The notes under the pieces were generated by a model. That model was not told the origin of the DNA and searched no databases. It saw only the letters and a list, made by a program, of their open reading frames with translations. Positions 45,128-54,860 of a stretch of DNA of 64,000 bases are shown here, in pieces; positions within the stretch are counted from its first letter, which is position 1, and the number at the start of each line of letters is the position of its first letter. A program made the position numbers and the translations under genes. This DNA is from Rhodoferax ferrireducens T118 (lineage in GTDB: Bacteria > Pseudomonadota > Gammaproteobacteria > Burkholderiales > Burkholderiaceae_C), in NCBI RefSeq assembly GCF_000013605.1, contig NC_007908.1, forward strand, positions 2,604,001 to 2,668,000. Reading direction: 5' to 3'.

Positions 45128-46666
45128 TCAGTCCATGGGTTTGATTTGCCGCACCACATCAATCACGCTTCCGTCCCGGTAGCGCACGATGCCGACGATC
45201 TTGTCAAGGAACTCGATGGGCGAAGGCCGGCCGCTGATTTCAAGCGCGCGTGCATAAAGCTGCGCAATACTCATGACGGGCAAGCCGGCGTCCTTCAGTC
45301 GCTGCTCAACTTCCGGGCGCCTGGGGTTGACGGCAATGCCATGGTCGGTGACGAGCACGCCAATACATTCACCCGGAGTGACGATGGTGGTGACCTTGTT
45401 GACGACGGTCGGGATGCGGCTGCGAATCAGCGGGCAGACGACAATGGCAAGATTGGCCGCCGCCGCCACGTCACAATGACCGCCCGAAGCGCCCCGCATC
45501 ACACCGTCTGAACCGGTGAGCACGTTGACGTTGAAGTTGATGTCGATTTCCAGTGCGCTCAGGATCACCACGTCCACGCGGTCACAGTAGGTCCCCTTGG
45601 AACTCGGATTGGCGTATTCGTTGGTCGAAACTTCGAAGTGGCTAGGCGAAGTCCGCAGCGACTCCGTTGCATCAGCGTCGAAACTCTGGGTGTCGATGAG
45701 CTTCGCGATCAAACCCTTTTTGTGAAGTTCGACGATGCCGCCACTGATGCCACCCAAGGCAAACGCCGCCTTGACGTCCTTCTTGCGCATGCGGTGTTCC
45801 ATGAACCGTGTCGCCGCGGTCGACGATGCGCCGGAACCGGTCTGAACCGAGAAACCGTCCTTGAAATACCCGGAATGCTCAATCACGTCGGCCGCAAAGC
45901 GGGCGATCAACAGCTCGCGCGGATCGCTTGTGACACGGGCCGCACCAACACTGATCTTGGATGGATCACCCACCTCATTGACCTTGACAATGAAATCGAC
46001 CTGGTCCTGGGAGATGCTGACCGGCGTATTCGGAAAGGGTAGGAACTCCTCCGTCAGCATGATGACATTGCGGGCGAACTTGGCATCAACCTTGGCATAA
46101 CCCAGTGAGCCGCAGCGCGATCTTCCGCTGACCCCGTTGGCGTTGCCAAATTCGTCACAGGCTGAAACGCCAAGAAAGGCGACGTCAATCGCGATTTCAC
46201 CACTCTGAATCAGGTGCACTCGCCCGCCATGCGAGTGAATGTGGACCGGTTCCTCCATCAATCCGTTCGATATCGCTTCTGCCAGTTTGCCGCGCATGCC
46301 CGAGGTGTAGATGCGCCGGATCACGCCGCTTCGAATGTGTTCAATCAAAGGAGTGTTGCACGACATCAGCGACGATGCGGCCAGTGTGAGGTTCTTGAAA
46401 CCCATGCTGGCGAGCAGTTGCACCACTTGATTGATGGTGCGGTCGCCCTCGCGGTACCCGTGATGAAACGAGATCGTCATGCCGTCCTTGAGTCCGGTCC
46501 GCTGCACTGCCTCCTCCAGGGTCTGGACCATCTTGCGGCCCAACTTTTGTTGTAAGTCCTTGAGGTATGGCGCACCGGCGCAAAAGCTCTCAAATGGCTT
46601 CAAGCCCTTGAGGGTCGGGTTGGATTGGAACAGCGCGAGCTGATCTTTGATAAGTTCCTGGTTCAT
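45128..46666 (-). CDS. citF: Citrate lyase alpha subunit (citrate:acetyl-ACP transferase)
   Basis: A 512-residue CitF. It exchanges citrate for the acetyl group on CitD. Family blocks present include GLKPFESFCAGAPYLKDLQQ, ISFHHGYREGDRTINQV, HSHGGRVHLIQSGEIAID and GLIAKLIDTQSFDADATES. The start at 46666 (MNQELIKDQ) was chosen; a few upstream codons overlap the citE-citF gap. It lies 19 bp after citE. Confidence 0.95.
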   Translation of the reverse strand: MNQELIKDQLALFQSNPTLKGLKPFESFCAGAPYLKDLQQKLGRKMVQTLEEAVQRTGLKDGMTISFHHGYREGDRTINQVVQLLASMGFKNLTLAASSLMSCNTPLIEHIRSGVIRRIYTSGMRGKLAEAISNGLMEEPVHIHSHGGRVHLIQSGEIAIDVAFLGVSACDEFGNANGVSGRSRCGSLGYAKVDAKFARNVIMLTEEFLPFPNTPVSISQDQVDFIVKVNEVGDPSKISVGAARVTSDPRELLIARFAADVIEHSGYFKDGFSVQTGSGASSTAATRFMEHRMRKKDVKAAFALGGISGGIVELHKKGLIAKLIDTQSFDADATESLRTSPSHFEVSTNEYANPSSKGTYCDRVDVVILSALEIDINFNVNVLTGSDGVMRGASGGHCDVAAAANLAIVVCPLIRSRIPTVVNKVTTIVTPGECIGVLVTDHGIAVNPRRPEVEQRLKDAGLPVMSIAQLYARALEISGRPSPIEFLDKIVGIVRYRDGSVIDVVRQIKPMD

Positions 46667-46685
46667 GTCATTTGCCTTTCGCGAT

Positions 46686-47558
46686 TTACTTGCGCACACC
46701 CGAGGCCAAAGCGCTCTGAATCACGCGACGGGCATGGTTGACGATGGGGGCATCGATCATCTTGCCGTTGAGTGCGATGACACCAAGGCCTTCACGTTCC
46801 GCTTTGTCGGCGGCCGCGACCACGCGCCTGGCATATTCGACGTCCTCTTCCGTTGGCGCATATGCGTTGTGCAGCAGCTCGATCTGGCGCGGGTTGATGA
46901 GGGACTTGCCGTTGAATCCCAGCCTTCTGATCAGATCGACTTCCTTGAGGAAACCGTCGTCGTCATTAACGTCGGAAAACACCACGTCGAATGCATCAAT
47001 TTTTGCAACACGCGCCGCGTGCAATACGGCACAGCGCGCGTAGAACAGTTCGGTGCCGTCGCCGCGCTCGGTCTGCATGTCCATCACGTAGTCAAAACCG
47101 GCCAATGCGATGCCCATCATGCGCGGACTTGATGTTGCAATGGACACTGCATTGACAACGCCAGATGCCGACTCGACGGCGGCCATCAGTTGCGTGGAGC
47201 CGACTTCGCGGCCGCATGCATGCTCGATGCGCGCGATCTCCGCCTCCAGGCGGCGCACATCGTCTGCGGAGTCTGTCTTGGGCAGCCGCACGATGTGGGC
47301 GCCGCCACGCACCGCCGCCTCAAGGTCATCGAGCCCGAACGGGGTATCAAGCGGGTTGATTCTGACAACGGTTTCAATGTCCTTGTACAGCGGGTGCTGC
47401 AGCGCATGAAAGACCAGAATGCGTGCCGCGTCTTTCTCGCGCAATGCGACGGCGTCTTCAAGATCGAACATGATGGAATCGGGCTTGAAGACAAAGGCGG
47501 TACTCAACATCGCCGAGTTGGAACCCGGCATGAACAACATGCTTCGACGCAGCTTCAT
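46686..47558 (-). CDS. citE: Citrate lyase beta subunit (citryl-ACP lyase)
   Basis: A 290-residue CitE that cleaves citryl-ACP to oxaloacetate and acetyl-ACP. HpcH/HpaI aldolase-fold marks are [58 protein letters not shown] and [16 protein letters not shown]. The ATG at 47558 overlaps the citD stop codon by four bases (ATGA), so it is translationally coupled to its acyl carrier protein. Confidence 0.95.
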   Translation of the reverse strand: MKLRRSMLFMPGSNSAMLSTAFVFKPDSIMFDLEDAVALREKDAARILVFHALQHPLYKDIETVVRINPLDTPFGLDDLEAAVRGGAHIVRLPKTDSADDVRRLEAEIARIEHACGREVGSTQLMAAVESASGVVNAVSIATSSPRMMGIALAGFDYVMDMQTERGDGTELFYARCAVLHAARVAKIDAFDVVFSDVNDDDGFLKEVDLIRRLGFNGKSLINPRQIELLHNAYAPTEEDVEYARRVVAAADKAEREGLGVIALNGKMIDAPIVNHARRVIQSALASGVRK

Positions 47559-47851
47559 TGCAATTTCTCCCACTCGATCTTGACGTCTCCGACACTGCGC
47601 AAGACGGCTGTCTGCAGGCGGGCCCGAATGGCACAGTCCAAGGCGCCTTTGTCTTCGACTGTGACGTCACCTTCTGTTACGCCGAGCTTGCCCAGGGTAT
47701 CGTCAATCACGGCGCGAATATGGGCGCCAAACTGACGCATCACTTCGCTTCGAATGTGAATGTCAAGCCGATCCGGCAGGCCAGGGGCCACCTTGACCAG
47801 CAGGTCGCTGGATTCCAGCGTGCCGGCGACTGCTTCCTTGATGATTTTCAT
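47555..47851 (-). CDS. citD: Citrate lyase acyl carrier protein (gamma subunit)
   Basis: A 98-residue CitD. The prosthetic group is attached to a serine near the N-terminus, here in the segment [18 protein letters not shown]. The remainder includes [17 protein letters not shown] and [19 protein letters not shown], as in other CitD proteins. It lies between citC (45 bp) and citE (overlapping). Confidence 0.94.
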   Translation of the reverse strand: MKIIKEAVAGTLESSDLLVKVAPGLPDRLDIHIRSEVMRQFGAHIRAVIDDTLGKLGVTEGDVTVEDKGALDCAIRARLQTAVLRSVGDVKIEWEKLQ

Positions 47852-47896
47852 GTTGATCTCTCGGTAAAAGGTGTCAGGAACTGAAGTGCATGGGCA

Positions 47897-48991
47897 TTAA
47901 CCGGTTCCGGTTGCGACGCGGGCACCCGGATCGAAATACTTCACCCGCAACAAATCCAGGGTGGCCTGCGGCACCAGATCCGCCATGTGTTCGAAATCGT
48001 CCGCACGCAGGTAGCGGCGCACTTTGGACGCCGAAATGGCCATGCCAGAATGGGCTATGCGCTCAAGTTCGACCACCTCGATCGCGGGCGCCTTTGATGC
48101 GGCTTGCATCAGCCAATGCTTCATGTCGGCGTTGTATTTTTTGGTGACCTCGCAGAACGGCTCGGTCCCGACGAAACGGTGCGTAATGCCCAGCGCGGGT
48201 GCCACATGCTCACGAAAGATAATCAGGTCGAGCGCGGTATGACATTGATCAACAATGCCGCGGTCTTTCAGGAAATAGCTCGGAAACGTCGCCTTGGAGA
48301 TCATGTAGATCGACCCGGGGTGAACTGTCGTGCGGGGCATGTTCTTGAGACCGTCCCGCACCAGCGCGAGACGATCCTCGTAGGTGATGAGCGAAGAATT
48401 TTCGCCGACCACAAATACATGCAGCCAATCACAGGCGTCTGAGGCTTGCTGCGCCAGGTATTGATGGCCGAAGGTGAAAGGGTTGGCGTTCATCACGATG
48501 CTGCCAATCTTGTTTCCTGGCTCACGCGTGGCAGCGAGGCTGTCGCAATAGCGCGCCAGGCCAACCGGGGAATTCTCCATCAGGGCGATGGTGCCCGGCA
48601 TCTCGACCAAGGGATAGAAGCCACAGCGCGAAAACAGCGCTTGGTTCTCGGGTTTCGTGTACAGAAACAAGTGGTAGCGCCCCATGTCTGCTGCCAAATT
48701 GGTCACTTCGGATATCAGGCGCAAGGTAATGTTTTGACCGCGTAGCGAAAGAGAGACGGCGACACATTTGATGATGTTTTCACCCATCCCGGCACAGGCC
48801 ACCAGTTTGTTGGCCGCACGGACCGTCACGAAGTCCGTGATATTTCCATCCAGCTCCAGATCGCAGCTTCGCAGAAATTCGGCAATCTCGTCCTTCAGCT
48901 TCGGATTGTCAGAAAAATTCTCGACCGCCCAGTCCAGGCCGCCACTAGTGAAGGATTGGTACTCCGAGTAGTAGTCCTGGATTACATGCAT
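47897..48991 (-). CDS. citC: [Citrate (pro-3S)-lyase] ligase
   Basis: A 364-residue CitC that acetylates the thiol of the citrate lyase prosthetic group with ATP and acetate, switching the complex on. An N-terminal GNAT-like domain (residues about 20-130, ending FLYTKPENQALFSRCGFYPL) is followed by a nucleotidyltransferase domain whose nucleotide-binding loop is VMNANPFTFGHQYLAQQ. The C-terminus carries ISASKVRRYLR, the ISxT/S-type motif. It is 29 bp from the isocitrate dehydrogenase gene. Confidence 0.95.
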   Translation of the reverse strand: MHVIQDYYSEYQSFTSGGLDWAVENFSDNPKLKDEIAEFLRSCDLELDGNITDFVTVRAANKLVACAGMGENIIKCVAVSLSLRGQNITLRLISEVTNLAADMGRYHLFLYTKPENQALFSRCGFYPLVEMPGTIALMENSPVGLARYCDSLAATREPGNKIGSIVMNANPFTFGHQYLAQQASDACDWLHVFVVGENSSLITYEDRLALVRDGLKNMPRTTVHPGSIYMISKATFPSYFLKDRGIVDQCHTALDLIIFREHVAPALGITHRFVGTEPFCEVTKKYNADMKHWLMQAASKAPAIEVVELERIAHSGMAISASKVRRYLRADDFEHMADLVPQATLDLLRVKYFDPGARVATGTG

Positions 48992-49020
48992 TTGAATTGG
49001 CCGCCATCACAAACTGGTTC

Positions 49021-50058
49021 TTAGCCGGTCCTAATCCGGCTCACCAGCGCCTTCGTGAACGCGGCGGTGCTGGCCGTGCCGCCGAGGTCGCCGGTGCGCA
49101 CCTTGTCGATGTTCAGGGTTTCATCGATGGCTTTGCGCAGGCGAGCGGCCAGTTCGGGTAACTTGCAGTGGTCGAGCATCATCGCGGCTGCCAGCATCAG
49201 GGCGATTGGATTGGCAATGCCCTTGCCCGCGATGTCCGGGGCCGAGCCATGTACCGCCTCAAAGATGGCCGCATCGGCCCCGATGTTGGCACCCGGCGTC
49301 ATGCCCAGGCCACCCACCAGCCCGGCGACCAGGTCGGACAGGATGTCACCGAACAGGTTGGTGGTGACCAGCATGTCGAATTGCCAGGGGTTGATCACCA
49401 GCTTCATTGCGCAGGCATCAATGATCACGGTCTCGAGTTCAAAGCGGCCCTTGTACTTGCGTTCGTACAGGTCGATGCCGGTTTCCAGGAAGATGCCGGT
49501 CAGCGCCTTCATGATGTTGGCCTTGTGCACGATCGAGACCTTCTTGCGCCCGGTCGCAACGGCATGTTCAAAGGCGAATTCCAGCAGGCGCCGGCTACCG
49601 GCCCGGGTGTTGATGCCGGTGGCCATGGCCACCGCACGCGGGTCGTCGTCGATCGGGATGTAGTATTCATGACCGATGTACAGGCCTTCGAGGTTCTCGC
49701 GCACCACCACCAGATCGATCTTGTCGAAACGCCCGCCCGGGATGATGGTGCGGGCAGGGCGCAGGTTGGCGTAGAGCTGGAACTCTTCGCGCAGTCGCAC
49801 GTTCGATGAGCGGTAGCCGCCGCCCGAAGGCGTCTCCAGCGGGCCTTTGAGCGCCAGCCGGGTGCGCCGGATGCTGTCGAGTGTGGCGGCTGGCAAGGGG
49901 TCGCCCGCAGCCTGGATGCCGCCCAGACCGGCGATCTGACGGTCCCAATCGAAGGGCGCATGCAGCGCATCAAGTGCAGCCAGGGTGGCGTCAACGATTT
50001 CGGGGCCGATGCCGTCTCCGGGAATCAGGGTGACGGGAATGAGGTTGGAAGAATTCAT
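49021..50058 (-). CDS. NAD-dependent isocitrate dehydrogenase, copy 2, inside the citrate operon
   Basis: A 345-residue dehydrogenase nearly identical to the copy at 16344 (one internal Leu to Ile change plus different ends: it starts MNSSNLIPVT and ends SRIRTG). The same isocitrate-type S-x-N-V-x-L-R loop is present. It is 10 bp after citT and 29 bp before citC, so it is an integral member of the citrate lyase operon, which usually has no such gene. It may let part of the citrate be oxidised, or supply 2-oxoglutarate. The extremely low divergence indicates recent copying or gene conversion; the start and stop contexts differ. Confidence 0.88.
   Translation of the reverse strand: MNSSNLIPVTLIPGDGIGPEIVDATLAALDALHAPFDWDRQIAGLGGIQAAGDPLPAATLDSIRRTRLALKGPLETPSGGGYRSSNVRLREEFQLYANLRPARTIIPGGRFDKIDLVVVRENLEGLYIGHEYYIPIDDDPRAVAMATGINTRAGSRRLLEFAFEHAVATGRKKVSIVHKANIMKALTGIFLETGIDLYERKYKGRFELETVIIDACAMKLVINPWQFDMLVTTNLFGDILSDLVAGLVGGLGMTPGANIGADAAIFEAVHGSAPDIAGKGIANPIALMLAAAMMLDHCKLPELAARLRKAIDETLNIDKVRTGDLGGTASTAAFTKALVSRIRTG
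49034..50027 (-). repeat. 994-bp long inverted repeat, copy 2
   Basis: Reverse-complement partner of 16369-17362. The six substitutions, with codon effects read in frame, are five silent third-position changes and one Leu to Ile. Confidence 0.93.
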
Positions 50059-50068
50059 TCGCTGATCC

Positions 50069-51514
50069 TCACAGGCCCGACTGCAACCAGGGCAGAACGA
50101 TCAGGATCAGCCCTGCGAAGTACACCAGACCGAATATCAGGCCAAGCTTCCAGAACTGCGCTTTGCCGATGTAACCACTTCCAAAATAGATCGGTGCCGG
50201 ACCGGTGGCGTACGGGCCAATTACGCCCATCAGGCCCAGACTGTACATACACAACATGGTCAGCGTCGGAACCGAAAGACCTGGAATTGCCGCCCCTACC
50301 GACAGCACGACAGGAAGCACTGCCGCAGTGTGCGACGTGAGACTCGAAAAGAAGTAGTGAATCCAGAAGAACAGCGCGACCAGTGCAATCAGCGCCCACG
50401 TCGGTGAAACCCCATGCAAGGGCGCGGCAAACGACTCGGCAACCCATTTGATAAAGCCGATTTCGTTCAAACCTGACGCCAGGGTGAGCAGTGAAGCCAG
50501 GAAGATAAACACCTCCCAAGCGCCCTTCTCGGCGATGATGTCGGCGAAGTCAATGACTTTGGTCACCAGCATCAGCGAGATGACCACCAGTACCACCATC
50601 GTGGCGTTGATGTAGTTCGATCCGAAGAATGGAACCGTGATGCTCTTGTTGGCCCCGGTGATCCACAGAAACATGGCGAGCAGAACAAACGCCGTCATCA
50701 GCCACTCGTTGCGCGACATAGGGCCTTTGATGTTGAGTTGGTCGGCAGCCCACTCCACGATTTCCGGACTCTCCTTCACTTCGGGTCTGCACAGGACGTA
50801 ACTCAACAGCGGCACCAACAAGATCAACAGGATGCCCAGCGGTGCGAAGCCGGTGAACCATTGTGCCCAGCTCACATCAACACCGACGGTTTTCTTGGCG
50901 ATGCTCAGCGCGGCCGCATTCGGTGCCAGTGCGGTAAAAAATAGCGAACTGGTCACGCCTGTTGTGGCGAATGCCGTCCACATCACATAGGTGCCGATCT
51001 TGCCCGCCGTGGGCCCGGGCTCTGATCCGAAGATCTTGGGAATGTTGCTGATGATCGGGAAAATGGTGCCCCCGCTGCGCGCCGTGTTCGACGGGGTTGC
51101 CGGCCCTAGCAGCACGTCGGCAAAGGCCACGGCATAACCCAGACCCAGCGTTCTTTTGCCGAGCAACCTGACCAGTTGCAACGCAATGCGTTCGCCCAAA
51201 CCGCTTTTTCGGTAACCCACGGCGAACATGAACGCGCCGACGATCAGCCAGACGGTGCCTTCCGAGAAGCCGGCAAGCGCCCACTTGATGGATTTGCCTG
51301 GATTGGGTTCGACATAACCCATGACCGCTGCGAACGTCAGGCCGATGAGGCCGACTGCACCCACTGGGAACGATTCGAACACCAGGCCTGTGATCACCGC
51401 CGCGAATACGGCGAAATAGTTCCACTGGTTGGCCACAAGTCCGGTGGGAATCGGGCTAAGCACGATGGCGAGCCATACGAACAATGGCGCTAGGGTCTTC
51501 CACTTGATTTTCAT
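50069..51514 (-). CDS. citT: DASS-family anion transporter, CitT-like
   Basis: A 481-residue inner-membrane carrier with about 12 hydrophobic segments. DASS family hallmarks are the SNT motif in PATPSNTARSGGTIFPI and the later SSLTSHTAAVLPVVL with TGPAPIYFGSGYI near the C-terminus. In Enterobacteriaceae CitT exchanges citrate for succinate. The position at the head of the citrate lyase operon supports citrate import, probably against succinate or another dicarboxylate. The ATG at 51514 (MKIKWKTLAPLF) has AGAGG upstream; the longer frame is unsupported. Confidence 0.9.
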   Translation of the reverse strand: MKIKWKTLAPLFVWLAIVLSPIPTGLVANQWNYFAVFAAVITGLVFESFPVGAVGLIGLTFAAVMGYVEPNPGKSIKWALAGFSEGTVWLIVGAFMFAVGYRKSGLGERIALQLVRLLGKRTLGLGYAVAFADVLLGPATPSNTARSGGTIFPIISNIPKIFGSEPGPTAGKIGTYVMWTAFATTGVTSSLFFTALAPNAAALSIAKKTVGVDVSWAQWFTGFAPLGILLILLVPLLSYVLCRPEVKESPEIVEWAADQLNIKGPMSRNEWLMTAFVLLAMFLWITGANKSITVPFFGSNYINATMVVLVVISLMLVTKVIDFADIIAEKGAWEVFIFLASLLTLASGLNEIGFIKWVAESFAAPLHGVSPTWALIALVALFFWIHYFFSSLTSHTAAVLPVVLSVGAAIPGLSVPTLTMLCMYSLGLMGVIGPYATGPAPIYFGSGYIGKAQFWKLGLIFGLVYFAGLILIVLPWLQSGL

Positions 51515-51693
51515 TGCTAACCTCTTCTGTTCAGCGGTCTTACCGAGAACCTCGACGTGCTGCACACCGCCAGCAGTTGATATGTCGGGCTTGCTCAGCG
51601 CATATCGCGCCGTTGCTGCAGCGAATGTATTTCCGACTGTCGGCGGCAACCCTTCAGCCAGCTTTCAGGTCTAGACAAAAATAGCGATGCGGG

Positions 51694-51707
51694 TTGAGGC
51701 AGATCAA
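51694..51707. promoter_or_regulatory. FNR/Anr-like site upstream of the citrate operon
   Basis: TTGAG-GCAG-ATCAA differs from the TTGAT-N4-ATCAA consensus at one of ten positions. It is 180 bp before the citT start. Anaerobic control of citrate fermentation would be expected. No -10 hexamer at ideal spacing is obvious, so this is tentative. Confidence 0.4.
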
Positions 51708-51881
51708 AGAGGCCTTGATACAAACGCAAAGTGCGAGATTTCGGCAAGCTGAGCTTTTGAGTCCCCGTTCTTGGGATCTGAAATGATCTCTGCGAGAGTG
51801 ATCCGATGCCAGCTGCTCTGGTCGCAATCCTTGCCTAATCGCCAGGAGCTTTCAGAATTCGGCCCGCAGAAGACGCGTCCC

Positions 51882-51913
51882 GCAGAGATTGGGGCCCGGG
51901 TCCCAATCTCTGC
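51882..51913. other. Long hairpin in the 484-bp gap between citT and the DUF1624-type gene
   Basis: GCAGAGATTGGG and CCCAATCTCTGC form perfect 12-bp arms around GCCCGGGT. No T-run follows on either strand, so it is not a standard terminator. The rest of the 51515-51998 gap holds the citrate promoter region and no gene I recognise. Confidence 0.6.
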
Positions 51914-51998
51914 CGACACCATCGGCTCCCGCTGGGTAGATGAAGTCAAACAGTTTGGCCAACAACGCGCTCATAACCAGCCACAGAACCTCGCTGTG

Positions 51999-52775
51999 CT
52001 ATTTTGCCAACCACCCGACGGCCATCAGACCGCCCAGCAACACCGGCTGGTGCAGCATGTAGTAGCTCAGACTCCAACGCCCCAGCATCGCCAGCGGTTT
52101 GAACGCCGCCGGCAGGCGCCATGACAAGGCGGCGCCATGGCGCGTCAACCATGTTCCGGCCGCCTCACCCCACCACATCACGCCCAGCCAGGGCAGCAGC
52201 GGCACGTAGTCTTCGGTAATGGGTTTGCGTGTAATCAGGCCCAGCCAGTTCAGTTGGGGGGAATTCAACATTTCGGCCAATTGGGCTGTAGCCTCCGTCT
52301 GAAGGGCGTAAGATGCTATTAATTGGATAGCAATTGCGCAGGCCCCCAGCCACCATAAACGCCCGCCCCAACGCGCTGTCAGGCGCGCAATGATCAGCAT
52401 CAGCGCCATGCCGTGCAGGACACCAAAGTAGATATAACTTTGCGGGAACATCCACCAGGAACCAACCGTGACCAGCAGCGCACAGCCCAATATTTGCGCC
52501 CAGCGGCGCCAGAAGCGCGGCCAACGCTGTCCCTGCGCCACGGCAATGGCTTGGCCCAGTCCGGCACAAAATAAGAACAGGCTCACGATCAAGGTGCGTT
52601 GCCAGGTCCACAGCGGGGCATGATAAAAATCCTGCTTGATGTAGCCGAACTGGTTCAGGTCGAAACTGAAATGGAAGAAAGTCATCCAGACCATCGCCAA
52701 GCCGCGCAGGGCGTCCACGGCGTCAAATCGGAGGGACGATGAAGTGGCAGCACGGGTTAAGGGTTGATGCGTCAT
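51999..52775 (-). CDS. DUF1624/heparan-acetyltransferase-type membrane protein
   Basis: A 258-residue polytopic membrane protein. The start FDAVDALRGLAMVWMTFFHF followed by several Trp-rich hydrophobic segments (LWTWQRTLIVSLFLFCAGL, YIYFGVLHGMALMLIIARL) and KPITEDYVPLLPWLGVM is the heparan-alpha-glucosaminide N-acetyltransferase-like (DUF1624) pattern. The substrate is unknown. Residues around 155-172 (LIASYALQTEATAQLAEM) come from repeat copy G. It ends facing the cit promoter gap and is divergent from the U32 gene. Confidence 0.82.
   Translation of the reverse strand: MTHQPLTRAATSSSLRFDAVDALRGLAMVWMTFFHFSFDLNQFGYIKQDFYHAPLWTWQRTLIVSLFLFCAGLGQAIAVAQGQRWPRFWRRWAQILGCALLVTVGSWWMFPQSYIYFGVLHGMALMLIIARLTARWGGRLWWLGACAIAIQLIASYALQTEATAQLAEMLNSPQLNWLGLITRKPITEDYVPLLPWLGVMWWGEAAGTWLTRHGAALSWRLPAAFKPLAMLGRWSLSYYMLHQPVLLGGLMAVGWLAK
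52279..52331 (-). repeat. Dispersed repeat, copy G (inside the DUF1624-type gene)
   Basis: Minus strand: the hairpin GCTATCCAATTAATAGC, a spacer, then GACGGAGGCTACAGCCCAAT. It is in frame, sense orientation, with the same reading phase as copies A and D. Confidence 0.7.
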
Positions 52776-52841
52776 GGTGTAACGATAACCTATCGGTTCA
52801 TGGCGCTTCAAACGCCATGGGGTCCGGGGATAATCGGGCCT

Positions 52842-54860
52842 ATGTCACTGCTTGACCATCAACTCGAACTGTTAGCCCCGGCGCGTGACGCCGACATTGG
52901 CATCGAAGCCGTCAACCACGGTGCCGACGCCGTTTACATCGGTGGTCCGTCCTTTGGCGCGCGCGCCAATGCGGACAACAGCGTCACCGAGATCGCCCGG
53001 CTGACGCGCCATGCCCACCGCTTCAACAGCCGTGTCTTCGTCACGCTCAACACCGTGCTGCGCGATGACGAGCTGGAGCCATCGCGCAAGCTGGTTTGGC
53101 AACTGTATGACGCGGGAGTGGATGCCCTGATCATCCAGGACATGGGCTTGCTGCAGATCGACCTGCCGCCGATCCAGCTCCATGCCAGCACCCAGTGCGA
53201 CATTCGCACACCAGAGAAAGCCCGTTTTTTGCAGGACGTGGGCCTGTCGCAAATTGTGCTGGCGCGCGAACTCTCCCTGCCGCAAATCCTGGCCATCCGT
53301 GCCGCGACCGATCCCGAGCGCTGCACGCTGGAGTTTTTTGTGCATGGCGCACTGTGCGTGGCCTACAGCGGCCAGTGCTACATCAGCGCCGCCCACACCG
53401 GGCGCAGTGCCAACCGGGGCGAGTGCAACCAGGCCTGCCGCCTGCCCTATCAGGTGGTTGACGATAAAGGTCGCTTTGTGGCGCACGACAAACACGTGCT
53501 GTCCATGAAAGACAACAACCAGAGCGACAACCTGGCGGCTCTGGTGGACTCGGGGATTCGCAGCTTCAAGATTGAAGGCCGCTACAAGGACATGGGCTAC
53601 GTGAAAAATATCACGGCCCATTACCGCAAGCGACTGGACGCCCTGATTGAAGAACGCCAGACCTCCAAGCAGCCGCTGGCGCGCGCATCCAGCGGCAGCA
53701 CCACATTCAGCTTTACGCCTGACCCGAACCAGAACTTCAACCGCGAGTTCACCGATTATTTTGTGCGAGGCCGTCAGGCGGACATTGGCGCGTTTGACAC
53801 GCCCAAGAACCCCGGCCAGCCCATTGGTTTTGTGACCCAGGTCGGCCCCAACTGGGTGGAACTGGCTGTGAGCGATCCGGCGCAGGCCTTGCACAACGGC
53901 GACGGTCTTTGTTACTACGACTTGCAAAAAGAGCTGGTCGGCCTGGCCATCAACCGGGCTGAAAGCCTCAACGCTGCCAAGGGCCGCTGGCGCGTGTTTC
54001 CCAAAGACGCCTTGAGTGATCTGAAGGACCTGCGCAAAGGCGTGGAGGTCAACCGCAACCGCGATACCGAGTGGGTGCGCGGCCTGGAGAAAAAATCAAG
54101 CGACCGGCGCATTGGCGTTTGGCTACATCTGGCAGATACGCCACAGGGCCTGGCCTTGAGCCTGACCGACGAAGACGGCGTGACGGCCACGGCCCACGCC
54201 AACCTGGTCCGCACACTGGCCAAGGACAGGGAAGTCGCCAACGCGAGCCTGCGTGAGCACCTCGGCAAAATGGGCAACAGCATTTTTACGGCGCTGGCGG
54301 TGCAGGTGGAATTTTCACAAGCCTGGTTTGTGCCCCCGTCGGTCCTCAACCCGTTGCGCCGGGACGCTTTGGAGGCACTGGAAACCGCACGCACCAAGGC
54401 ATTCAGACGATTGCCACGCGCCGCTGCCGTGGAGCCGCCAGCACCCTACCCTGAAGACACACTGAGCTATCTGGCCAATGTTTTCAACCAGGCCTCCCAT
54501 GCCTTTTACGCCCGCCACGGCGTCAAGGTGGTTGCGCCCGCTTTCGAAGCGGCGCAAGAACTGGGTGAAGTCAGCCTGATGATCACCAAGCACTGCGTGC
54601 GTTTTTCATTGAGCTTGTGCCCCAAACAGGCCAAGGGCGTGATCGGCGTGCAGGGCACGGTGAAGGCCGAGCCATTACAACTCATCAACGGACGCGAGAA
54701 ACTCACCCTGCGCTTTGACTGCAAGCCGTGTGAAATGCATGTCATGGGCACGATCAAGAATTCGGTATTGCAACAAACCATCAAGTCCCTCGCGCCAGCG
54801 CCGGGTGAAGTGCCCGTCAACTTCTTTCCCAGGCGCCCCCTGAACACCTCGGTCGGTTGA
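52842..54860 (+). CDS. rlhA: Peptidase U32 family protein, RlhA-like
   Basis: A 672-residue U32 protein. The conserved core GRSANRGECNQACRLPYQV with its two cysteines, HVLSMKDNNQ and SFKIEGRYKDMGYVKNITAH is intact, and the C-terminal third has an extra domain with NPLRRDALEALETARTKAFR. Size and order match RlhA (YdcP), which hydroxylates a cytidine of 23S rRNA; other U32 members include TrhP/TrhO-type tRNA hydroxylases and collagenase-like proteases, so the symbol is an informed choice. The start at 52842 (MSLLDHQLELLAPARDADIG) is the family N-terminus. Confidence 0.85.
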   Translation: MSLLDHQLELLAPARDADIGIEAVNHGADAVYIGGPSFGARANADNSVTEIARLTRHAHRFNSRVFVTLNTVLRDDELEPSRKLVWQLYDAGVDALIIQDMGLLQIDLPPIQLHASTQCDIRTPEKARFLQDVGLSQIVLARELSLPQILAIRAATDPERCTLEFFVHGALCVAYSGQCYISAAHTGRSANRGECNQACRLPYQVVDDKGRFVAHDKHVLSMKDNNQSDNLAALVDSGIRSFKIEGRYKDMGYVKNITAHYRKRLDALIEERQTSKQPLARASSGSTTFSFTPDPNQNFNREFTDYFVRGRQADIGAFDTPKNPGQPIGFVTQVGPNWVELAVSDPAQALHNGDGLCYYDLQKELVGLAINRAESLNAAKGRWRVFPKDALSDLKDLRKGVEVNRNRDTEWVRGLEKKSSDRRIGVWLHLADTPQGLALSLTDEDGVTATAHANLVRTLAKDREVANASLREHLGKMGNSIFTALAVQVEFSQAWFVPPSVLNPLRRDALEALETARTKAFRRLPRAAAVEPPAPYPEDTLSYLANVFNQASHAFYARHGVKVVAPAFEAAQELGEVSLMITKHCVRFSLSLCPKQAKGVIGVQGTVKAEPLQLINGREKLTLRFDCKPCEMHVMGTIKNSVLQQTIKSLAPAPGEVPVNFFPRRPLNTSVG

